Below, piece after piece: positions 34,255 to 42,809 of a stretch of 64,000 bases of DNA. Origin of the DNA: Flavobacteriales bacterium. Lineage in GTDB: Bacteria > Bacteroidota > Bacteroidia > NS11-12g > UBA9320. The DNA is taken from NCBI GenBank assembly GCA_020635355.1, contig JACJZW010000002.1, positions 186,001-250,000 on the forward strand. The letters run 5' to 3'. Every line of letters begins with the position of its first letter. Position 1 is the first letter of the stretch. A model generated the notes under the pieces. It made no database searches, was not told where the DNA came from, and saw only the letters and a list, made by a program, of their open reading frames with translations. A program made the position numbers and the translations under genes.

Positions 34255-35217
34255 TTACCGCATCAGGGCTTCAACCTTGGATCTTAAGGTGGTGAAGAAT
34301 CGGTGACGAAGCACGTCTGATCTTCCGGAAATTTCAACACTCTTTGCCAAAACCCCTTCAATCATGTGCTCTATTTCGTCGCAAAAGTCATCGCTGCGGG
34401 TGGCCACGGTATTGAAGGTATTGAACTTGATGTAGCTGGTGCGGTATTGTCCGTAATTCATGTGGATGACATTGTTGCCCAATTCAACGGAACTCACATA
34501 AAATCGCAATCGATGCGGGTCATCAGAGTAGGTTTGGGATTCCAATTCGTTTTCCAATCGGTTGAGGGTGTGAATCAGACTTTGACATACATTCAACAGA
34601 TTTTCGTGATCCATTAATCCGCAATCCCGGCAATACTTCAACTGTCGAATGGTGTCGTCCAATGTCTCTTCAGTCCAGATTTCTGTTTTATCGATATGCC
34701 GATAAGAGTCCATCAAGCTATCCACGTATTGATTGAGGTTAAACCCGATGGCAAACGTTTTATCGTACTTAATGCCACGCATGATTTGTCGATTTAAGAT
34801 CACACGCTGCCAGTAGAACAACTTAAACTCGCGTAACTCCTGATTTTGAAAACTCTGGGAAATGGGTAATTCGCTGCACACGAACCAGAGTTTTCCTTCG
34901 GCCCGACGTAACCGCTCCATTTGTTGTGTGAGGTTTACAAAATAGGGTTCGAAGGCATTATCCCGATTGTACAGCTTGTTGTAATGAAAGGTGGTTGAAT
35001 TGATCCGTTCGTTATAAAGGTTGTCCATCGATAGGTCGAACCGATGAGCGATTTTAACCACTTCCGAAAGGGTGAATTCACTTTCTCCACGCAGCCGACG
35101 ATACACGGAATCCGGACTAATCGATAGCAATTCGGTCAGGATTTTAACCAAATCTCCTTTTTTAGGAATATGATGCCGAAGGCGATCAACTAGCTGAACT
35201 TGAGATACTTCTGTCAT
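34255..35217 (-). CDS. Helix-turn-helix regulator (BetR/XRE-like N-terminus)
   Basis: A 320-residue cytosolic protein. The N-terminal 60 residues contain a helix-turn-helix of the XRE/BetR kind (LVKILTELLSISPDSVYRRLRGESEFTLSEVVKIAHRF). The remaining 250 residues are helical and hydrophilic with no named domain; they may sense a ligand or dimerise. This two-part layout is common in Flavobacteriia. It lies between repeat array B and the giant secreted gene trio, so control of that trio is possible but is inference only. Confidence 0.75.
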   Translation of the reverse strand: MTEVSQVQLVDRLRHHIPKKGDLVKILTELLSISPDSVYRRLRGESEFTLSEVVKIAHRFDLSMDNLYNERINSTTFHYNKLYNRDNAFEPYFVNLTQQMERLRRAEGKLWFVCSELPISQSFQNQELREFKLFYWQRVILNRQIMRGIKYDKTFAIGFNLNQYVDSLMDSYRHIDKTEIWTEETLDDTIRQLKYCRDCGLMDHENLLNVCQSLIHTLNRLENELESQTYSDDPHRLRFYVSSVELGNNVIHMNYGQYRTSYIKFNTFNTVATRSDDFCDEIEHMIEGVLAKSVEISGRSDVLRHRFFTTLRSKVEALMR

Positions 35218-35622
35218 AATATGGTCAGTGGCCTGAAATTTTAGGATAGTTGAGAGTTGAGTTGATTAATTATCTCAAAAATGCAAAATACGGGCACCAA
35301 TCCAATAAAAATTTGAATGAAATTACGGAATGTCGTAGAAAAATAAATTGAATAATTATAAAGTATTCGGAAATCGACAAGCGCGCCACCATTTTCGTAC
35401 TCGACAAGTTTTATTGTCAATCCTGATGACGAGCATCCGGGTAAGGCCGATCAAGTTTTATTGAACAGCTTGTTCCAATGGGGCAATTTACCAAGACAAA
35501 GATTAACCATGGTGTTTTGTCTTACCCGATGTCTTCGTTTCCAATTCACTTTTCATATTACAATTACGTAAGTCGGCAAGCCGACTTATGCCATCAATTT
35601 TCAGTCTCAGTAAGTTGACGGA
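35218..35622. other. AT-rich gap between the regulator and the giant-gene cluster
   Basis: About 400 bases with no coding frame. It holds two related stretches, CGACAAGTTTTATTG and GATCAAGTTTTATTG (about 35401-35465), and the perfect palindrome at 35569-35588. The regulator's promoter must lie in it, since the regulator reads leftwards from 35217, while the trio ends into it. Confidence 0.4.
35569..35588. promoter_or_regulatory. Perfect 20-bp palindrome downstream of the giant trio
   Basis: TAAGTCGGC, two bases, GCCGACTTA: nine-base perfect arms. It lies 34 bases past the stop of the last giant gene. With no T-run on the outgoing side it is either a factor-assisted terminator stem or an operator-like site. 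Confidence 0.5.
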
Positions 35623-38600
35623 TTACCGTTTGATAAAGGTTCGAATGACCTGAACGCGTTGAGTTGAATCGGTCACTTGCAAACTGTAGATACCACTCTT
35701 TAGATATGAGCAGTCAATGGGTTGCTCTATGACCATGCCTGACCACACCACCTGACCTAAATGATTCACGATGATGCCGGTTCCAAGTGCGAAGCCGGAT
35801 ACATGCAATTGATCGCTAACCGGATTCGGGAAAATGGCAATTTGATTGTTAATCGGCTCTATGCTGGAGAAGTCGATGTACCGACTGATCGTGCAACTAT
35901 CCGCCAGTGATGATACAGTGGTCAAATGAGCAAACATAGGCTTGGATAAATCTACGTCTTGAAAGGTCGGGTTGATGGAAGTGGCCGTTTGACCATCATC
36001 CAATTTCCAGACATAGGCGCTTAGATCCGAATACTCCGGACTAAAGGACAAGCCTGCACCTTCTTTATCGAATGTGAAATCCGAACAAGGATCAGGACGT
36101 AGAGTCAGATTTAACGTGTCCTGCCAATACCGGATACAAGCAGGTTTGTCTGTCAACACAATGGTCACCGGTATGGTTCGGATAGCTGTTCCCCGATGAT
36201 GGGGAAGGGTAACCACATTGCTCAGGCCCGTGTTTTTCTCCAGAACGCCGCCGGACGAGGTGAACCAACTGACATTTCCACTGTATGCGGTTTGTAAGGG
36301 AATGAAATAGGTGTGATCTTTTATAGAAACAATGGAGGTGTCATTGGGGAGCAAATCCAGACTGAAAGACGGCTCCAGGTTGAAATCCAGGGAGTCGGCC
36401 GGACAACTTCCCACGGCCTTCAACTGCAACCGATAAAACCCTTTCGATAGTTCATTGGGAACAAAATAGTCGTCCAAAATGGAAGCGTAACTTCCTGATG
36501 GAAGAGATTTAATCTTGTAGTGATAGGGGTAATTGGTTGGACGAAGTTGAAAGGAATCGGTCTCTGAACACAAGATGGAAGGAGTTCCAGGAATAAAAGA
36601 ACTTTGATCAATAACGGGATCGCCCAAAATGGTTAATTGGGCGGTGTCAAGCACGGTACAGCCATAGGAATTCGTGTAGCCGAACGAGAACTCAACGATC
36701 TTCATTTGATTGTTCGCAGGCGCAATGCCTAGGTGATCGATTTCAAAATAAGGGACGCCGGATGTGTCCACCCTGTGAAAGAGTAACTCCCACTCACCAG
36801 ATGCACAATTCAAACATATAAACGAGTAATTATATCCTGTTTGATCATTACCGTTCCAATGCACGTTGGATGGAACAATCCCATCTTTATCAGGGAATAC
36901 GGGTCCATGTGAAACACAAAACGACTTGTCCATTACCGAACCAATTTCAGGCTTAGGCAATACGGTGATGGGCGTTGAGGTGGTTGACGAACATCCTGTT
37001 TGAGGATCTGTCCAGGTCAGGTAGGCTGAATATGATTTGGCTGTATCCAAACCACAAGCCAGACCTGACCGAAAAGTGTTATTCGTAATAAGGTTTGTGT
37101 CATTAGCCCACCAAGTTCCACCTGGATGAACGGGCTCGCTCAAATCACTCAAGTGGATGTCTCCGGCATTGCAACAGATCGTCCAGGGCGAGAAGGTCTG
37201 AAGTTTAGGTAAGTCGATTTGGGTATACTGAACAGTATCTTTATCCGTGCAACCAACACCGTTTCGGATTACATGAATAATGAGCTCCAACAAGGTGTCC
37301 TGAGTGAGGTGTAATACGCTGTCGGAAATGACTTGGGAAGACGATCCCATCAGACTATTCCACCAATAACTTGCAGACGAATTGTTGCTGAGGATTGATT
37401 GAAAATTAGCGGGTCTCAGATCTATGATTGTTTGGTTGCATAGGGAGGTGTCCTCTCCGGCATCAGCCCGAAAATCAATGGTTGTCAATTGAAAATTATC
37501 GGAACTGGAGCAGTTTAAACTATCGGATATCCGTAACACATAGATCCCGGGTAGCGTTACCACCAAAGCTGTGTCGGTGGAGATATTTGTGCCATCTAGT
37601 TTCCAGTCAAATCGAAGCTCACTTCCCTGTGCCACAGTGGAGGTGTCTATCGTTCTAGGATCGTCCCATTGCGCAAGTGAGGTGATCGGGGTGAGTAAAA
37701 TGGAGTCGTAGAAACAAATCAAGTCATCGGGCGGAAGTGAAACGATCGGATTGTCCCGACGAAAAACAGTGATTTCGTCTTTTGCCACACAACCTTGTTG
37801 GTCGGTCACGTCCAGACCAATAGTCTTCCATAACGTAGTATCATCCAATTGGACGATTAGCCACGTAGATGTGTCACCGGTGTTCCAGTTGATTTGTTTA
37901 ACCGGTTGATGTCCGAAGGAGTACATCGGCCGAAGGCTTAAATCTGTTCCGGCACAATTAAAGGTATCATTCTGCACCGCTAATCGGGCTTCAAAGACAC
38001 TGTCGACCCGTATGGTGTCGTAAATCGTACTTCCGCATTTTGCGCCATTGTTAACCGTCAGAGATAAAATGTATACCCCGGATGTCCGGAACTGAATGGT
38101 GTCTTTTTTTAGGCTGGAAATGGTTTGTCCGTTCTTAAAAACCGGATCCGTTCGTGAGTGGGTAAATAGTGGATTGCCCATCGTATCCAACACCATCCAT
38201 CGAAAAGAAGAGGCTGCGTTGTAGTTGCTGAGATTTCTGGCTTCGACCGAAAGCTTACTACAGGGAAGGCTGGTGGTCACAATATCAGCCTTGGCCCTGG
38301 GTTTAACCAGTACGTTATACGAACGTGTCACCACTGCGTTTAGCGGACACGCATCGTCCCTGGCTGTCACGTGGAACTGATACGGAAGGGAACTCGACAT
38401 GGAGTCATGCGGCCTCCAACAAAACAAGCCGGATTGAAATCGAATGGAGTCATGGTCAAGTGTAAAGGTGGCTTGTGGAATCCCCCGATCCCAGGAAATG
38501 TCCACGCTATCCTGCTTTCCACCACCGGAACTAACCATTTGATCATTGGTGGTAACCCTAAAGCAAATGGAATCTCCGGGACACACGCTATAGAGGTACG

Positions 38601-39537
38601 GCCCAGATAACGTAGGCGGGTTATTGGTTGGGCAGGTTTTAACCACAAAAACAACATCCTGTCGGGTGGTTCCGATGAGCTGATACGTGCCCGTAGAGTC
38701 TTTGCGCCACTCATTCACCTTAAAAACCAGTGTTGTAATCTCATCACATTTTACCGGCGTAACGATAAAGTCCCCGGTCTCCGGATTCAGGTACGTGCCA
38801 ATGGGTGGATTGGCTCCGGGATTATTATAGGGCGGTTTGAGTGTACCCGGGAAATAGGCGGTAATAGGGTACCCTGAACCATACGAAATCGGACAGCCAT
38901 AGCATTTTAAGGGTTGGTCCAGGCTATAGGATAGGGAGTCGTGATTGAGGCTGTCAACCGCGCCGATATTGTGAAAAATGGGCTGATTACAGCAGGAAAT
39001 AAATTTTGGAGGTGTGGTATGCTTAGGGGATGAATTGGTTGGTGCCTTGCAAATATTGAGCATGGCATAACTGTATAAGGTCAGGTTGGCAGCGCCGGTA
39101 TTGATGCTGGAATTCCGGCAGCACGACTGATATTCAAAATACACGGAACAGCCATTCTTCAGCAATCCACTATAGGCTGAATCGGTGAAATCTACTGTAT
39201 CCTTATATACGTGCATTTCCATCCCATCTCCAGTTCCGTAGGTGTTTTGGGGGTTACATGGAATGCCCACCGTCTTGCACACGGGGGTGATGTCCGTAAT
39301 GGATACCCGGGTGGGAGTCATGGTAACGGTGGCGTTGCCGATGCGTACCTTCATGTCTGTTTGCCCCATGGTGTAGGGCACGCCCTTGCAACTTCGATAG
39401 GCTTTGATCGTGACTTCAAAGACCAGGCTATCGATGCTTTCATAGGTGATATCCACGCCATCGCTGTGATTGGCAAAAACGGGCTGAATGGAGGAAGCCA
39501 GGAGCAATACGAAAAGGAAAATGATTTTTCTGGCCAT
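35623..39537 (-). CDS. Giant secreted T9SS protein 1 (tandem paralogue, longest)
   Basis: The start at 39537 gives MARKIIFLFVLLLASSIQPVFANH, a clean signal peptide; the longer frame upstream is not protein-like. About 1,304 residues. The N-terminal domain (about 25-430) opens ANHSDGVDITYESIDSLVFEV and has the CCRN, NNPPTLSG, GDSICF, WDRGIPQATF and GLFCWRPH blocks shared by all three paralogues. About 270 extra residues of Ig/PKD-like modules follow that the other two lack, then the shared distal modules, and a type A T9SS sorting domain (IFPNPVSDQLHV to GIYSLQV). It is likely a surface adhesin or matrix protein; ligand unknown. It is third in the transcript. Confidence 0.85.
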   Translation of the reverse strand: MARKIIFLFVLLLASSIQPVFANHSDGVDITYESIDSLVFEVTIKAYRSCKGVPYTMGQTDMKVRIGNATVTMTPTRVSITDITPVCKTVGIPCNPQNTYGTGDGMEMHVYKDTVDFTDSAYSGLLKNGCSVYFEYQSCCRNSSINTGAANLTLYSYAMLNICKAPTNSSPKHTTPPKFISCCNQPIFHNIGAVDSLNHDSLSYSLDQPLKCYGCPISYGSGYPITAYFPGTLKPPYNNPGANPPIGTYLNPETGDFIVTPVKCDEITTLVFKVNEWRKDSTGTYQLIGTTRQDVVFVVKTCPTNNPPTLSGPYLYSVCPGDSICFRVTTNDQMVSSGGGKQDSVDISWDRGIPQATFTLDHDSIRFQSGLFCWRPHDSMSSSLPYQFHVTARDDACPLNAVVTRSYNVLVKPRAKADIVTTSLPCSKLSVEARNLSNYNAASSFRWMVLDTMGNPLFTHSRTDPVFKNGQTISSLKKDTIQFRTSGVYILSLTVNNGAKCGSTIYDTIRVDSVFEARLAVQNDTFNCAGTDLSLRPMYSFGHQPVKQINWNTGDTSTWLIVQLDDTTLWKTIGLDVTDQQGCVAKDEITVFRRDNPIVSLPPDDLICFYDSILLTPITSLAQWDDPRTIDTSTVAQGSELRFDWKLDGTNISTDTALVVTLPGIYVLRISDSLNCSSSDNFQLTTIDFRADAGEDTSLCNQTIIDLRPANFQSILSNNSSASYWWNSLMGSSSQVISDSVLHLTQDTLLELIIHVIRNGVGCTDKDTVQYTQIDLPKLQTFSPWTICCNAGDIHLSDLSEPVHPGGTWWANDTNLITNNTFRSGLACGLDTAKSYSAYLTWTDPQTGCSSTTSTPITVLPKPEIGSVMDKSFCVSHGPVFPDKDGIVPSNVHWNGNDQTGYNYSFICLNCASGEWELLFHRVDTSGVPYFEIDHLGIAPANNQMKIVEFSFGYTNSYGCTVLDTAQLTILGDPVIDQSSFIPGTPSILCSETDSFQLRPTNYPYHYKIKSLPSGSYASILDDYFVPNELSKGFYRLQLKAVGSCPADSLDFNLEPSFSLDLLPNDTSIVSIKDHTYFIPLQTAYSGNVSWFTSSGGVLEKNTGLSNVVTLPHHRGTAIRTIPVTIVLTDKPACIRYWQDTLNLTLRPDPCSDFTFDKEGAGLSFSPEYSDLSAYVWKLDDGQTATSINPTFQDVDLSKPMFAHLTTVSSLADSCTISRYIDFSSIEPINNQIAIFPNPVSDQLHVSGFALGTGIIVNHLGQVVWSGMVIEQPIDCSYLKSGIYSLQVTDSTQRVQVIRTFIKR

Positions 39538-39626
39538 CTGCAGAATCTGGGGTAAACGTTCCCAACTTATAGATGTTGGTGTTTGTTGAATCGCTGCTTG
39601 CGATGATCTATGAAATCTTTTTCGCA

Positions 39627-42600
39627 TTAGGGATTACGGATAAACGGTTTCGTAATGATGTATCCATTTTGCAAAATGGTGAGATGGTACATTCCGGGAT
39701 TTAATGGTCGGCAGTCAATCAATCCAAATGTTATCCCACTCAACACTTTTTGGCCAACCAGGTCTGTTATCTGAAAAGAGACTCCAGAATGATCCAAATC
39801 ATCGATACCCACAATTTTTAATAGGCCATCAACCGGGTTGGGGTAAAGAGCAAAATCGGGGTAATCCGGATTTAAGACGGACGTAAAATCAATCCAAACG
39901 GAACCACGACAGGAGTCTCCGAAAGACGTGGTGGTAATTAATTCAACCAGTCCTTTGAAGGTTGGATTGAAGTCAAGGGTTGTTGAGGGTTCGCTGTCAA
40001 TTGTTCCATCCGGGAGTATCCACGTATAGGTAGTAAGATTGCTTCGTTCACCCGAAAGTCGAATATTCCTAAATTCAAGGGTTTCAGTTGAGATTGGGGT
40101 GCACGGTGATGGTCGGATTTCAATAATCGTGGTATCTGAGCTCAGCTGACATTCATAATCTGGGTTAAATAGAATAGTTACTGCAGAATACTGTAAACTA
40201 TCTGATAGGTTCTCCGGAATAAAGAGAATGTTGTTGATGCCCGTGTCTTCATCCAGTATCCCAAAACCTTGAAGGTGCCAGATAATTGTGCTTGAACCGA
40301 AATTGGATTCCAGGAACACGGTTTGATCCGTGGTACTTACAATACTGGTATCCCGTGGGACTATATGCCCAACGATGTGTGGAACGAAGTTTAGAATTAC
40401 TGTGTCGGTTCCACATTGGTATTTTGAAACCAATAACAAGGTGTCTTCACCATGAGGCATGGTATCTAGCTGAACAGGATTATTGAGTAAGCCCAGCCGA
40501 GTTGATTGCCAGTATGATAACGTGTCGCTATGTTCAAGTATCACCGATTCTTCGCCGGTACAAAGGGTGTAATACGTTGTATCCCTGCCTAAAACGGATC
40601 GATCAATTTCAGGAGATCCTATCCAGATCCAGGTGGCTGAATCGGAATAGGAACAACCGTAAGGTGCATCTGTTTCCAGCACTACGTTGAATTGTTGGAG
40701 TGTGTTTTTCTCAGCAAACGGAGCAAGAATTGAAAAAGGGTTTTGGTTGATGTATTTATCGAATTCACCTTCGATGCAATTCGAACAGGAAAAATTCAAA
40801 TAGGCCGGGTCAATCAAATCCGGGTTGTTAGTTTTAATAAGATTGGTGTCAATGATCATAGGGCCAGATGATACACATCGCTCGAAATCGCCTAACTTAA
40901 CTGTGGGAACTGGCGTAACGGCCACATCTATCGACAATGAATCTGAACATAGTTTATCCGTGGATTGCCGGTGGAGTTTGATGGTTAGATGGTGATATGT
41001 TGAGTCGCATCCAAAGGCAGAAGTAACCAATCCGTTGTTGAGAATGGCTGGGTATGTTGCCGACCAGTTTGAACCCGCAAAATCATTCAATGAGTCCAGT
41101 TGTAATGAGCTGTAACAACAAATAGACGTATCGGATATCCCAGGTAGTTCAACCACATCCAGGACCGATAGGGTGTCGTACAAAGTGGTTTCTCCACCTT
41201 GATTTTTTAATCGTAAACGAAGGATATATTGGCCGTTTTTGAAAAAACGAATCGTATCGGCAGCTAATTGACTGGGGTATTTACCGGCTGCAAATTGAGG
41301 TCGGAAGGGATCTTTCTCCAACGTATTCCCACTACTGTCCAAAACATCCCAGAACAAACTGATGGGGAAATTTTCAGAAGAATTGATATTGGCGGCGCTC
41401 AAAGCCGTTCTCCCACATCGCAAGGCAGAAAATTGCAACTCTCCCTGAGGTTTAGGGAAAACATAAACGCGAATGGGTATGGACGAAGCAGAATTGAACG
41501 GACAATTGTTGTCGGTGGCGATAAACGTTGCCTGGTATGGTGTTGTTGATATATCCTTTTCTTGCGGGTGCCAGCAAATTCTGCCTTTTTGTTGCTTGGC
41601 CGATGAATCTATCAGACCGAACTCTGCCTCAGGAATCCCATGGTTCCAATCCAATTGTACAAAATCGGATGGTGGTGTTTTCGCCGGTGGTGGTGGAATT
41701 TTGACATAGTCTGTGTAGTTAACCTGGTAACAAAAGGTGTCGCCGGCACAGGTATAAAAGTCCTTACCAACGTTGTCCAATGTGCCAAAATAAACTGGGG
41801 GATTGTTGCTCTGGGTAGCACGGACGAAGAAGAATTTATCTTGTCTTACTGTTCCGATGTGTGCAAATGTTCCATCAGATTGTTTACGCCACTCCCGAAT
41901 TTCAAACACAAAATATCCCGTATTGTATTGCATCGGGGTGAACACAAATTGGCCAGTTTTTTCATCGAAATAAAAACCAACTGGAGGATTGGCATTTGGG
42001 TTGATAAATCCGGCACCTGATGGATTATACCAGGTTAGTTGTGTTTTAGGGTGACCAAAATAGGTGGAAGTGTCCTCCCAATCTCTTAAAACTGAACCCA
42101 AACCAAAGGATATTGAATCATGATCAGAACGTTCTGCTACACCCGGATTTTCAATGGATGGTTGGTAGATTGGATACCAGATTTTTGGATTTGATAGAAA
42201 TTCGGGTGATGTATTCCACTTTGCCAGGCACAGGTTTAACATGGCAAAATTGTAATAAGGAACGTTCGTACCGGTGATATCGGTATTTCTGCAGCATCTT
42301 GAGTATTCAAAATAGACGGTGCAATTAGTGCCGATAAAGGTGTCAAACGGGTGTGCACTGAAATCAACCGTATCCCTCAAGATAAATAGCTCAAAACCAT
42401 TACCGGATTCACTTGTGTTGGTTGGCGAACAAGGCTTCGATACCGTGTCACAAATCTGAGTAATATCGCTGATGGATATCAAGGTTGGAGACAATTGAAG
42501 CGGGGTGTTTGACGAAGAAGAGCGAAGTGTGAATTGTGTGCTGAAGCTCATTTGGCTGGCCGCACATGCCCGATAAATGCGATAAGTGACCTCATATTTC

Positions 42601-42755
42601 AATGTGTCAATACAGCGGTAGCTTATATCCGAACCCGCATCGTGAGTGGCGAACGTCATGCTGCCAAGACAAACGAGCAAAGCCGTCAAAAAGATATTTG
42701 GTTTATAAGAGCTCACTACGGTTGGAAGATACATGATGGATTGGGAATGTTGCAT
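39627..42755 (-). CDS. Giant secreted T9SS protein 2 (tandem paralogue)
   Basis: A 1,042-residue protein, collinear with its neighbours from end to end. The signal peptide (IFLTALLVCLGSMTFA) is followed by THDAGSDISYRCIDTLKYEVTYRIYRAC. Shared blocks are CCRNTDI, NNPPVYFG, GDTFCYQV, WNHGIPEAEF and GRICWHPQ, then distal modules (ICCYSSLQLDSL, FSCSNC, DPAYLNF) and a T9SS sorting domain (LYPNPVDGLLKIVG to GMYHLTI). ATG at 42734 (MYLPTVVSS) is an alternative start. The gap to paralogue 3 upstream is 54 bases and to paralogue 1 downstream 89 bases, so cotranscription is likely. Function unknown. Confidence 0.85.
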   Translation of the reverse strand: MQHSQSIMYLPTVVSSYKPNIFLTALLVCLGSMTFATHDAGSDISYRCIDTLKYEVTYRIYRACAASQMSFSTQFTLRSSSSNTPLQLSPTLISISDITQICDTVSKPCSPTNTSESGNGFELFILRDTVDFSAHPFDTFIGTNCTVYFEYSRCCRNTDITGTNVPYYNFAMLNLCLAKWNTSPEFLSNPKIWYPIYQPSIENPGVAERSDHDSISFGLGSVLRDWEDTSTYFGHPKTQLTWYNPSGAGFINPNANPPVGFYFDEKTGQFVFTPMQYNTGYFVFEIREWRKQSDGTFAHIGTVRQDKFFFVRATQSNNPPVYFGTLDNVGKDFYTCAGDTFCYQVNYTDYVKIPPPPAKTPPSDFVQLDWNHGIPEAEFGLIDSSAKQQKGRICWHPQEKDISTTPYQATFIATDNNCPFNSASSIPIRVYVFPKPQGELQFSALRCGRTALSAANINSSENFPISLFWDVLDSSGNTLEKDPFRPQFAAGKYPSQLAADTIRFFKNGQYILRLRLKNQGGETTLYDTLSVLDVVELPGISDTSICCYSSLQLDSLNDFAGSNWSATYPAILNNGLVTSAFGCDSTYHHLTIKLHRQSTDKLCSDSLSIDVAVTPVPTVKLGDFERCVSSGPMIIDTNLIKTNNPDLIDPAYLNFSCSNCIEGEFDKYINQNPFSILAPFAEKNTLQQFNVVLETDAPYGCSYSDSATWIWIGSPEIDRSVLGRDTTYYTLCTGEESVILEHSDTLSYWQSTRLGLLNNPVQLDTMPHGEDTLLLVSKYQCGTDTVILNFVPHIVGHIVPRDTSIVSTTDQTVFLESNFGSSTIIWHLQGFGILDEDTGINNILFIPENLSDSLQYSAVTILFNPDYECQLSSDTTIIEIRPSPCTPISTETLEFRNIRLSGERSNLTTYTWILPDGTIDSEPSTTLDFNPTFKGLVELITTTSFGDSCRGSVWIDFTSVLNPDYPDFALYPNPVDGLLKIVGIDDLDHSGVSFQITDLVGQKVLSGITFGLIDCRPLNPGMYHLTILQNGYIITKPFIRNP

Positions 42756-42809
42756 GATTCTTAAACCGTCTCCAATTCTTATTCAGGTTTTGCTGTTGCT
42801 AAAAGGTGT

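Noticed and set aside
39538..39627. N-terminal extension of the longest giant protein up to 39627
   Set aside because: Those codons do not form a signal peptide, whereas the ATG at 39537 gives one directly before the mature ANH start shared with the paralogues.
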